This document shows, one piece after another, positions 57,079-64,000 of a stretch of DNA of 64,000 nucleotides. This DNA comes from Kordiimonas aestuarii (GTDB lineage: Bacteria; Pseudomonadota; Alphaproteobacteria; Sphingomonadales; Kordiimonadaceae): NCBI RefSeq assembly GCF_025574465.1, contig NZ_JAOBPP010000021.1:620001-684000 (forward strand). Direction: 5' to 3'. Within the stretch, counting starts at the first letter, position 1. Each line of letters starts with the position of its first letter. The notes under the pieces were generated by a model, which was not told the origin of the DNA, did no database searches, and saw nothing but the letters and a program-made list of their open reading frames with translations. The position numbers and the translations under genes were made by a program.

Positions 57079-58160
57079 ATCGCTCGGATCTCCTGATAGG
57101 TGTGATCGTCCGGGTGCCATTCAAAAAAGCCGCAGCAGTCATTTTTCAAAGTGCAGAGATCACAGGCTTTGGCAAATCGGTTCTTCCAATCTGATATTGA
57201 TCTGGCGGCATAGCCCCGGAATGATGAGGGCACAGTACAAAGCGGAAAATTATACAAGGCAACGTCCTGTCCGTACGTTTGTACATGTAATATCGCCTCC
57301 TTGATGGGGTCAAAGTCGACAGAATTGTCGAAGAAAAGGTCCCGCCAAGCCCGGCGGGCAAATCCCGTTGCTTCCAGTTGCATGATAGCCCACACGTCGA
57401 TAAATGGCAGGTGGCCTACCACGAACCGCGCAAGGTTGGGCAACACGCCGCCATTATGTTTGGTCAAAACAGTGCGAAGTTCGATTGCTGCACCGGCGGC
57501 TCCCAAGAGCTCAAATGACGCCATCAGCCGGGCGAAAGCGCCTGATTTGGCAACTATCTTGTCATGGAGCTCTGGATCAGGTGCGTATAGTGGAATTCCC
57601 CAAACGACGTTTCGTAGTTGAGCCAGTGTGGCGGTGTCGGACGGCTCAAAATGTTGGCCGTTCGTTAAGACGTGGAATTTTAGGCTGGGCCTGTGTGACT
57701 GCATGGCAAGCAAGAGTTCGAAGAGCTGTTGCTTATACAAGGTTGGCTCGCCACCGGATAAACCGATGGTGCTGTTTGCTGGTGCGAGAGAACAGGCCTG
57801 CAGAAAATACTCAAACTGATCGACATGCGTTTTCTTTGGCGGCTGCGAACACATGATGCACAACTGGTCGCAACGTTCGGTTATAAGGAGTGTGTTATGT
57901 TGAGATCCAGCTCTGATCCACCGATGAACGGTCTTTGAAGACGGAGAAACCAGTACGACATCGCCTAACATGTCTTCGCCTGACTGTTGTCGAATGACAA
58001 ATTGATGCTCCCTATAGCGATATATGGACAACGCACTATCCTGCGCGACCAAAGCCGCATCAAAATCGCTCAACTGCTCATGGTTAGGGCCAGCCAGACG
58101 CACCACGAAATCCGGTACATAAGGGTCGATTCCTTCAAGTGGGAGCTGCAATTCAATCAT
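57075..58160 (-). CDS. hxsC: His-Xaa-Ser system radical SAM maturase HxsC
   Basis: A 361-residue radical SAM enzyme. The [4Fe-4S]/SAM motif Cys97-x3-Cys101-x2-Cys104 is in ERCDQLCIMCSQPP, and LSGGEPTLY is the GGE motif that positions SAM. An N-terminal extension of about 85 residues precedes the motif, as in the HxsC family. Cys-rich C-terminal segment CDLCTLKNDCCGFFEWHP can bind a further cluster or metal. It overlaps hxsB by 8 bases and hxsA by 4. It is expected to act with HxsB on the His-Xaa-Ser region of HxsA. Confidence 0.9.
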   Translation of the reverse strand: MIELQLPLEGIDPYVPDFVVRLAGPNHEQLSDFDAALVAQDSALSIYRYREHQFVIRQQSGEDMLGDVVLVSPSSKTVHRWIRAGSQHNTLLITERCDQLCIMCSQPPKKTHVDQFEYFLQACSLAPANSTIGLSGGEPTLYKQQLFELLLAMQSHRPSLKFHVLTNGQHFEPSDTATLAQLRNVVWGIPLYAPDPELHDKIVAKSGAFARLMASFELLGAAGAAIELRTVLTKHNGGVLPNLARFVVGHLPFIDVWAIMQLEATGFARRAWRDLFFDNSVDFDPIKEAILHVQTYGQDVALYNFPLCTVPSSFRGYAARSISDWKNRFAKACDLCTLKNDCCGFFEWHPDDHTYQEIRAI

Positions 58161-59568
58161 GGTGTACCTTCAGGAACGTATCCGGTATTGCCGGCAGGCC
58201 GAGCCAAAGCGCGAGCGTATACGCTTGTTCAGCAGTTGGCTGCGCCAACATCTCGAAAAGGAAGTCGAAGATCATGGTCTGTTGCTGGCAAAAATATTGA
58301 TCGTGACGAGGCTGGTCTGTGCGGCCGTAGCGAGAAATGCTGTCGATGGGATCGCTGCCGCAAAACGGCTGATACGCACAGTGAATGCAATCGGGGTCGA
58401 AGTCATTGAGAGCCAGTTCCGACAGAGCGAGCACTTTCGATCCGTCCAACCCGGAGTGAACATCCCCAATCGACATGTCTACATCGCCAGTCCGATCAAT
58501 CATCCGAGCCTCGTCTGATGGAAAAAGGCGGCCGTCATGATCGATGACAAAATAATCCAAACCCAGCGGGTTTGGATTCCGCAGATCGGCATGGCCGTTG
58601 GCGCGTGGACGGAAAATGCGGCGCAGGCAATGCGCCATGTAGAATTCTTCCAGCGCTTTACCTTCGTGAAAATTTCGCTCGATCATGCGCCTGACGACGG
58701 CGAGGTAATAGTCGAACCATCGCTCCTGACCTGTGCGAGCGGCGTCATGTTTTTTGCGGGCAAATCCCTGGAAGTTGATGGGCCGGAGATAGATAGAGTT
58801 CATCCCCAATGCGAGATATTCATCTATCAACGTATCCGGATCAGGAGGCGAATTGGCATCAATAGTTGGCAATGCTGAAACGCGGGATTGGCCGAAATTT
58901 TCAATCACATCTTTGATGTTTTTGAGCGTACGGGCCGTTGCTTCAGCGGATCCCGTGCGTTGCACTGTGTGCTTCTTCTCTGAGCCATCGAATGAAGTGC
59001 TGATATAGACATTGCCTCGGCCTAAGAGCGTTCTCAAATCTGATGAAAGCTCGCCAAGGTTCGTGCAGATGACCGCCTCTACGTTCCGACCGGTTTTTTC
59101 AACTGAATCTATAACGCGTTTAATCAGGTCGAGGCGAAGTGTGGGTTCTCCTCCCTGAAATTCTAGCTTCACTGTCGGGGCACCGGTAGTGCAAATCAAC
59201 TTGATCGCATCATCGGCAATCTGGTCCGTCCAGTCGAAACCTCGCGCGTTCTCCGCGACCCGGGAAACCTGGCAATAACTGCAAGCTAGATTGCACCGAA
59301 GCGTAGGTACGAGAATGAAATAGTCTATCGTGTTTGGCAAATGATGGCGCTGGGCAAAGCGATATGCATTTGCCACTGACGGCTGGCCAGTGTTTGAGCA
59401 TCCCGCAAACCCCTCTGCGCGGAGAAAATCCACATCATTTTCGTTCAAGTTCTGAAAGACGTAGCGGTTCAGAAAGCTTTGACTGGCTAGGAAGCTTTGC
59501 CCACCGTCGTCGACAAAGATCAGGTCCCTATCGCCGCGGCTCGTATCTTTGAAACGCAGCGGTATCAC
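58153..59568 (-). CDS. hxsB: His-Xaa-Ser system radical SAM maturase HxsB
   Basis: A 471-residue radical SAM enzyme with Cys92-x3-Cys96-x2-Cys99 (PTLRCNLACSYCQVS), the GGEPTLR motif, and a SPASM-like C-terminal Cys cluster (DPDCIHCAYQPFCGSDP) near residue 385. It belongs to the peptide-modifying SPASM group (anSME/PqqE-like) and pairs with HxsC. The GTG start at 59,568 overlaps the hxsD stop (GTGA). Confidence 0.9.
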   Translation of the reverse strand: MIPLRFKDTSRGDRDLIFVDDGGQSFLASQSFLNRYVFQNLNENDVDFLRAEGFAGCSNTGQPSVANAYRFAQRHHLPNTIDYFILVPTLRCNLACSYCQVSRVAENARGFDWTDQIADDAIKLICTTGAPTVKLEFQGGEPTLRLDLIKRVIDSVEKTGRNVEAVICTNLGELSSDLRTLLGRGNVYISTSFDGSEKKHTVQRTGSAEATARTLKNIKDVIENFGQSRVSALPTIDANSPPDPDTLIDEYLALGMNSIYLRPINFQGFARKKHDAARTGQERWFDYYLAVVRRMIERNFHEGKALEEFYMAHCLRRIFRPRANGHADLRNPNPLGLDYFVIDHDGRLFPSDEARMIDRTGDVDMSIGDVHSGLDGSKVLALSELALNDFDPDCIHCAYQPFCGSDPIDSISRYGRTDQPRHDQYFCQQQTMIFDFLFEMLAQPTAEQAYTLALWLGLPAIPDTFLKVHHD

Positions 59569-59861
59569 CGGCGTTTTCCATATAGATGTTGAATAAGTGT
59601 CGCCCGCTGATCCTCATATCGTAGCCGTATCATCTCGCGATACAGGAGGTAATTTACCTCTTTCGCAATTTCGTTTCTCTCTGATTGGCTCCCTATCACA
59701 ACGGTAACGATATCATGATCCAAGGTTGCTTGATGTTGCGGATACAGATAAGCGAACCTCACCAATGCGCTTTGAGCGGCTGCGACGGGCATATTTAGCC
59801 CCTGTAAGTCAATGATTACGAGCGGCAGGTCTTCCGATGCGGTGGCTTCATTTATTCCCAT
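59565..59861 (-). CDS. hxsD: His-Xaa-Ser system protein HxsD
   Basis: A 98-residue protein placed directly upstream of the two maturases. The C-terminal pattern EVNYLLYREMIRLRYEDQ fits the LLxxYxLRE-like motif of HxsD proteins, and the size matches. It may serve as a recognition or chaperone subunit for the maturases, though its role is not established. The ATG at 59,861 lies 4 bases after the stop of the preceding metallo-hydrolase gene; earlier in-frame starts overlap that gene. Confidence 0.78.
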   Translation of the reverse strand: MGINEATASEDLPLVIIDLQGLNMPVAAAQSALVRFAYLYPQHQATLDHDIVTVVIGSQSERNEIAKEVNYLLYREMIRLRYEDQRATLIQHLYGKRR

Positions 59862-59865
59862 AACA

Positions 59866-61014
59866 CTACCACTCAAGCACATAGTTATCGCAACCGCCCG
59901 GCCTGTCCTCGTCCCTTCCGAAACGGTTGGTAACGGCGCAGCCAGTCCCATCGCTTACATCCGTTCGCAGCACTTGAATTCCCTCACCTTCCAAGAACGA
60001 GACAATCTCCGCATCCGGCAGAGTAACCGTCTGATACTTCTTCGGCCCTCCAGAAATCAGCGCAATCTCGGGCGACACATGGCGCACAAACTCAGCCCGC
60101 GAGGATGTCTTGCTACCATGGTGGCCAACCTGAAGGATATCCACGTCGATGAGCGACGGGTAATGCTCCACAAGATGCTTTTCCACATCGCCGAGTGCCG
60201 CAGACGGCAACTCGCGCGGGCCTGACTCTGCGTCACCGACCAGAAGCAGCGACTTTGATCCAAGATCCATGCGGATCACAATTGAGTTCTCATTGAAGTC
60301 ACCACCTGCATGACCGTTGGCGTGGAGAATGGTGAAGCTGGCCGTGTCATCAAGCTTGATGACATCACCCTCTGCAAATTGCCGCCAAGTGTGGCCGGAG
60401 AGGTCATGGTTTTTCCGGACCTTGATCTGAGGCGGCTGGGGTGGCGCAACGGCGGTGTTGTAAGCAAGCCCCTGCTCTGCAGCGACCCGCTCGATAATAC
60501 GGTCATAAAACACGGTGTCGTTGATGGCACCACTGTCCCACATGTTCGCGACCGCATAGCAGTCGAATACGTCGTCCATCAGTGAACCATGGTCGTCATG
60601 GGGATGTGACAAAACCATATGATCGATGCCGCGCTCCGGGAGGTCTGCCACCGGCCAGGGATCACTGTCTGGCACGCATTTCTTTGCACCAGAAGGCCCC
60701 AGTGCCGCGTAGAGGTAGGCTATAACCCGACTTTTGCTGCGACCACTCGATTGGTTGCCAGACTTATCGTCGGCAGACCCTGCGTCATAGAGCAGATTCC
60801 AGTCGTGGCCTTGAACGAGCACCGATAGCCCGGTTCCAACGTCAATCAAATGCAAACGGTAGTGCCCCGTATCTGGCGGCGTTGCCGATAAATCGGATGC
60901 GCTCGATACTTGCCTAACTTGAATGGCTTGAGCATGAACTAGTGATTGGCATGCCGACAGGCTCAGTGCCAGCGCCAAGCCACGGACAATATTCCGCAAA
61001 CCATGAGAGTTCAT
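59866..61014 (-). CDS. Metallo-beta-lactamase-fold hydrolase lipoprotein (ComEC-like)
   Basis: A 382-residue exported protein. The signal ends in a lipobox (LSLSAC, Cys22), so it is probably a lipoprotein. The MBL metal site HPHDDH is near residue 135, with further ligands in VGDAE and LQVGHHGSKTSS near 240-290, a pattern shared with the ComEC nuclease domain. It may cleave nucleic acids or phosphodiesters in the periplasm. The ATG at 61,014 has AAGGGGG upstream. hxsD follows after 4 bases, so it is the first gene of the HXS transcript. Confidence 0.8.
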   Translation of the reverse strand: MNSHGLRNIVRGLALALSLSACQSLVHAQAIQVRQVSSASDLSATPPDTGHYRLHLIDVGTGLSVLVQGHDWNLLYDAGSADDKSGNQSSGRSKSRVIAYLYAALGPSGAKKCVPDSDPWPVADLPERGIDHMVLSHPHDDHGSLMDDVFDCYAVANMWDSGAINDTVFYDRIIERVAAEQGLAYNTAVAPPQPPQIKVRKNHDLSGHTWRQFAEGDVIKLDDTASFTILHANGHAGGDFNENSIVIRMDLGSKSLLLVGDAESGPRELPSAALGDVEKHLVEHYPSLIDVDILQVGHHGSKTSSRAEFVRHVSPEIALISGGPKKYQTVTLPDAEIVSFLEGEGIQVLRTDVSDGTGCAVTNRFGRDEDRPGGCDNYVLEW

Positions 61015-61116
61015 CGTTAGCCCCCTTCTCCCTCTAAGGCGGCATAGTAGCAAAACTCTCTTTAATCGCGAACTAGAAATAGTTTGGGTGACATGAAGGG
61101 TTTGGACGTCACGTGC

Positions 61117-61761
61117 TCAGAACATGCTGGGCTGTAAGGTGTCGTAGCGCGACATGGGCGGCGCGACCGCGCGAACAGCAAAGTTGTCGCCGTCATAGGG
61201 CCGCATCAAGGCAATCACCTCTTCCATGTCACGTTTGGGATCAAGCCACACATCATAATCTTCTGGCCTGACGATCACCGGCATGCGGTCATGAATGGGC
61301 GCCGCAATGGCATTGGGTTCCGTGGTGATCATGGTGCAGGAAATCAAGCCTCTCGGCCAATCCGGCGTGCCCCACTCCCACAGGCCCGCGACCGAGAATA
61401 TCCACTGGTCAGTGAGCGTGAACAGATGGGGTTTGCCGTTCTTGAACTCATAATAGCCATTGACCGGCATCAGACAGCGCCGCCCTTCCTTGAACGGGGC
61501 AAGATAGGCTGATCCCTTATGTGAGCTAAGCGAAGGTGGCAGGTTCTGCCACCAGCGATACTGCTCAATCAGATTGTCCGCACGGGCATTGAACATTTTA
61601 TAGCGGCTCTTGAGCTCAGTCGCGAAACTGGGCACCAAACACCAGCGCGCTGTGGTGATGCGGCGCTCCCCGTCCCGGAGCGCCACAATGGGCACAGGAT
61701 CGCCCGGGTTCATATCGCCCGGTCGCCAGTCTGGGTGGCTCCTCATCACAAATAAGAACAT
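61117..61761 (-). CDS. SRAP (YedK/HMCES-like) protein lacking the catalytic Cys2
   Basis: A 214-residue protein with most SRAP motifs: NPGDPVPIV, ARWCLVPSF, NARADN, CLMPVNGYYEFK (the Glu), and IHDRMPVIV (the His). Active SRAP proteins start MCGR or MCNL, and Cys2 forms the covalent crosslink to abasic sites in single-stranded DNA. Here the frame starts MFLFVMRSHPDW, with no MCxx-coding sequence in the 150 bases upstream in any frame I checked. The first ~25 residues therefore seem lost or replaced, and the protein may be inactive or act without the crosslink. Confidence 0.78.
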   Translation of the reverse strand: MFLFVMRSHPDWRPGDMNPGDPVPIVALRDGERRITTARWCLVPSFATELKSRYKMFNARADNLIEQYRWWQNLPPSLSSHKGSAYLAPFKEGRRCLMPVNGYYEFKNGKPHLFTLTDQWIFSVAGLWEWGTPDWPRGLISCTMITTEPNAIAAPIHDRMPVIVRPEDYDVWLDPKRDMEEVIALMRPYDGDNFAVRAVAPPMSRYDTLQPSMF

Positions 61762-62124
61762 ATCAAGAACAACAAAATGAATCTATACAGTTATTACGAT
61801 ATAAGTAACCTTTCGATGCTACTAACAACAAAGGTTAGCTGCGGCGTTGGATTTCGGGTGCCATTTGAGCAGCGACCACCGTACAAATTTAAGCAGGTCT
61901 CAGATGAAGCGCATACTCGATTAAGACGCCGGTCCTCTGTCACAGGCTAGTACTGCGCGAATATCCAGTGGTCATCGGGGATGAAGTTTGTTTCTTAACC
62001 GGAGTTGCCTCACTTGATTTTAAATTTGGAAAGAAGGTGTGCCGGAAAAAGGTTCTCCGAAATAATATGAACCGTTGGCGCGAGGTTCTCTCTCGGAAAT
62101 AAAGATATGCCTGCGAACACCACT
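61762..62124. other. Intergenic region, no gene seen
   Basis: 363 A+T-rich bases between the SRAP gene and the exonuclease gene. I find no frame with a ribosome-binding site or recognisable product. The sequence upstream of the SRAP start does not encode the missing N-terminus. Confidence 0.5.
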
Positions 62125-62685
62125 TCATACAGTGCTGGTGGTCAGCTGTGGCAAGTGCTCAGCCAGTTCGGAGTGTCTAAGGTAAAAGCGCGCAAGCTGC
62201 AGTGCGTCTGGCCCTGCGCGATGTACTGTGCTTTGCCGCAGTACCTTCGCCCACTCCCTTAATGCACGGTTCATGTCCGAAAATAGATTGGCAAAATGTC
62301 GGGCGGAAAGTTCTTGATCGGTCGCTCCGGCCGCATCCGCTAAGCGCCGGTACCAGAACCCATCGTAAGCGGGAGCGTCACAAAAGAGAGTGTCTACTCC
62401 GGTTAAGTCACTTTGAAATTCTTGCCACACTGCATCAGCGGTCCGGCCTTCATGCACAAGCATGGCCAATGTAATGCCATGAAGCTCTTCCGAAGCTGAA
62501 GACCAGTCAGTCAGGTCCCATGTTGGTGCCGGCTTTATCAAGCGAGACTTTGAGAGATATTCACCTCCACTTTCGACAACTGCCCACCCTAGTTCAATAG
62601 GCCAGCTATGACGAGACAGACTGGAGGCCTCAAAATCTATGAAAACCAGCCGCCCCTCAGTAGACGTTAACGGTCCTTTGCGCAC
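62125..62685 (-). CDS. DEDDh-type 3'-5' exonuclease
   Basis: A 186-residue RNase T/DnaQ-fold protein. Exo I is VFIDFEASSL (Asp17 and Glu19), Exo II lies in TLFCDAPAYDGFWYRRL, and Exo III-epsilon is HRAGPDALQLARF with the general-base His and last Asp. It could act on DNA or RNA 3' ends. The GTG start at 62,685 shares one base with the stop of the upstream small gene, so translation is coupled. Confidence 0.75.
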   Translation of the reverse strand: MRKGPLTSTEGRLVFIDFEASSLSRHSWPIELGWAVVESGGEYLSKSRLIKPAPTWDLTDWSSASEELHGITLAMLVHEGRTADAVWQEFQSDLTGVDTLFCDAPAYDGFWYRRLADAAGATDQELSARHFANLFSDMNRALREWAKVLRQSTVHRAGPDALQLARFYLRHSELAEHLPQLTTSTV

Positions 62686-62966
62686 TAATTATCGCCCACG
62701 CCACAGGTCCATTCATAGACCGAGTTGTCAGTCCGAAATCGGACGTAATTTCCACGATCCTCGATTATTTCCACCACAGGGGTGGTTATCCAATAATCTT
62801 GGACCTGATAGGTCCGCGCATTTTGAGCGCCCACAAGAACACAAAATCCGAGTTCTGGTCGCCCGTGCTTAGAAAGAGTAGAGCCATCGGGACCGCGTTT
62901 CAGCAATTTCGACACAGCGCCAATATCGCCTGCCCCATCTGCAACCCGCCTAAGTGTATATGTCAT
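62685..62966 (-). CDS. Hypothetical 93-residue protein
   Basis: A small protein I do not recognise. It starts MTYTLRRVADGAGDIGAVSKLL and has alternating beta-type segments (TYQVQDYWITTPVVEIIEDRGNYVRFRT) ending EWTCGVGDN. A longer frame to 63,074 lacks a better start. It is coupled to the exonuclease by a TAGTG junction and follows the next small gene by 14 bases. Confidence 0.5.
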   Translation of the reverse strand: MTYTLRRVADGAGDIGAVSKLLKRGPDGSTLSKHGRPELGFCVLVGAQNARTYQVQDYWITTPVVEIIEDRGNYVRFRTDNSVYEWTCGVGDN

Positions 62967-62980
62967 AGCGTTCGAACCAC

Positions 62981-63220
62981 TCAATGGGTGCTTGGTCGCG
63001 ACGGTGCCTTGTAGTGCTGAATGTGACGCGTGGCTTCGCGAAACACACGCAATGTTGGCGCTTTTCCAACGCAACTCAAACCCAGCTCAGCGCTTACCTC
63101 CACGAATGCGGCAAGGATGCAATTCGCCTGCGAGGTTCCGTTTTTGACAAGTGCTGTTTCAATCAAAACCCGGAGTGCGTCCTTGATTGCATTAGCGGTT
63201 TGTCGCTGGTCGGTGGCCAT
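62981..63220 (-). CDS. Hypothetical 79-residue helical protein
   Basis: MATDQRQTANAIKDALRVLIE start, largely helical, unknown family. The start is uncertain: ATG at 63,235 would add five residues, and a far upstream start at 63,301 would overlap the divergent XRE gene. It seems to be the first gene of a three-gene operon ending in the exonuclease. Confidence 0.45.
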   Translation of the reverse strand: MATDQRQTANAIKDALRVLIETALVKNGTSQANCILAAFVEVSAELGLSCVGKAPTLRVFREATRHIQHYKAPSRPSTH

Positions 63221-63307
63221 ATCGTATCGTGTCATAAGGTAAGAATATTCGAAAATCGAATACAACGCAATATCGATTAGTAGGTGTGGGAAAGGAGCCA
63301 ATGCCCA

Positions 63308-63556
63308 ATGTCCCGCACCAAGACGTTACGCTCGCCTGCTCAGATGGAGTTGCAAAAGCTCCTGAAGGCGGCTCGTGTTCAAGCAGGGCTATCTCAGCTA
63401 AGCGTTGCGGAAGGAATGGGGTGGAGGCAAGCTGACATCTCGAAGGTTGAAGCAGGGGAACGCCGACTTGATGTTGTTGAGTTTGTGCGCATGGCCAGAG
63501 TAGTCGGCTTTAACCCAGATAAAATACTTCGTATGATCGATGCGGTTCTCGACTAG
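63308..63556 (+). CDS. Small XRE-family helix-turn-helix protein
   Basis: An 82-residue Cro/CI-type regulator: LLKAARVQAGLSQLSVAEGMGWRQADISKVEAGERRLDVVEFVRMA forms the HTH (about residues 18-60). ATG 63,308 is chosen over GTG 63,284, since AAAGGAG lies between the two. It is divergent from the exonuclease operon and may repress it. Confidence 0.75.
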   Translation: MSRTKTLRSPAQMELQKLLKAARVQAGLSQLSVAEGMGWRQADISKVEAGERRLDVVEFVRMARVVGFNPDKILRMIDAVLD

Positions 63557-63745
63557 GTGAATTCAACCTATCATGGTGGTTAATTATTGCACCCTTATGC
63601 CGCATGTCTCGATTTGGAGTAGTCGGTGTGGAGGCGTCAGGCCGCTCCCAGTAAAAAGCGGGCTGAAGGCCATGTGATCGGTCGCCGGGCGAGTTCTGCT
63701 CTGTTCCCGATGTCCTGTTTCAAATGGGTAAAAGTGCATTTGCCG

Positions 63746-64000
63746 CTAGTTAATATGCCTGTCCATATAGGCGCACATCAATCCGAAGAGCACGATCGGC
63801 GCTGTCACCACCAAGCTCGAAGCCCAGTCCCCTCCGGTAGCATCTATTACGACATTTAATTTGGTAATACCGTGATCGACGTCAAAGCGCACGAACTTGT
63901 CGGTCCCAATAAAAACAATAGTCGCACAAAGTGCAGTGTTGAATGAGCGCCGATACGCATACGCGGGGTTGTGAAACAACACAATGATAAAGGTTAGCAA
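63746..64000 (-). CDS. Hypothetical membrane protein, partial at window edge
   Basis: The frame runs to the right edge, so the N-terminus may lie outside. The visible 84 residues have two hydrophobic segments (LTFIIVLFHNPAYAY near the edge and ASSLVVTAPIVLFGLMCAYM near the C-terminus) and end MDRHIN. No family recognised. Confidence 0.45.
   Translation of the reverse strand: MLTFIIVLFHNPAYAYRRSFNTALCATIVFIGTDKFVRFDVDHGITKLNVVIDATGGDWASSLVVTAPIVLFGLMCAYMDRHIN

Noticed and set aside
30527..64000. Prophage interpretation of the island
   Set aside because: No capsid, portal, terminase or tail genes are visible; the lysozyme-like gene is fused to RTX repeats and is not next to a holin.

Overview
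The left half of this window (1 to about 30.5 kb) is a G+C-rich core chromosome segment of an alphaproteobacterium. The gene order secB - fxsA - Tim44-like - mltA - smr and the block leuS - lptE - holA are typical of that class. A UbiH-type hydroxylase, a DUF2244 protein, a DUF3576 lipoprotein and an OmpR-type regulator beside ribA fit the same picture. A TonB-dependent receptor fragment at the left edge suggests an aquatic or marine lineage. The genus cannot be fixed from sequence reading alone. I saw no rRNA, tRNA or CRISPR array.

Core region: TonB receptor end, dapB, DUF350 protein, anchored serine protease, DUF2244 and ubiH (minus strand), ftsK, lolA, a hypothetical, xth, an acetyltransferase, an orphan response regulator, ribA, an L,D-transpeptidase, a pentapeptide-repeat membrane protein, yggS, a thiE-like gene, an outer-membrane protein, a DUF3576 lipoprotein, leuS-lptE-holA, an SGNH hydrolase, a divergent GlxA-regulator/DJ-1 pair, secB, fxsA, a Tim44-like gene, mltA, smr and a small XRE regulator.

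At about 30,527 the comM/yifB (Mg-chelatase-like AAA) gene is cut exactly in its Walker B region, and everything to the right is an accessory island. The other half of comM is not in the window, so the island is longer than 33 kb. Its left end carries a tightly overlapping module of three tyrosine recombinases plus one small coiled-coil protein, recalling Tn554-type and GInt-type elements. The first recombinase has an in-frame TAG. A small HTH gene and a coiled-coil/winged-helix gene follow on the minus strand.

The cargo is unusual. It includes: (i) a 1081-residue SF1 (Upf1-like) helicase with a coiled-coil insert; (ii) a secreted Cys-containing protein followed by a T4-lysozyme-like (GH24) domain fused to RTX repeats; (iii) a 1293-residue protein with a signal peptide, 14 periplasmic propeller-type repeats, one membrane helix and a cytoplasmic NACHT/STAND NTPase; (iv) a secreted M23 peptidase fused to a large helical/coiled-coil region, with a secreted partner; and (v) a complete His-Xaa-Ser (HXS) peptide-modification locus. 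The HXS locus contains hxsD, radical SAM hxsB and hxsC, the His-Xaa-Ser repeat protein hxsA with two peptidoglycan-binding domains, a small membrane protein and a di-heme MauG-like protein, preceded by a metallo-beta-lactamase-fold lipoprotein. The right end has an SRAP (YedK-like) protein lacking its catalytic Cys2, a DEDDh exonuclease operon, a small XRE regulator and a partial membrane protein. Several cargo products act at or across the cell envelope. A role in envelope surveillance, competition or defence is my inference.
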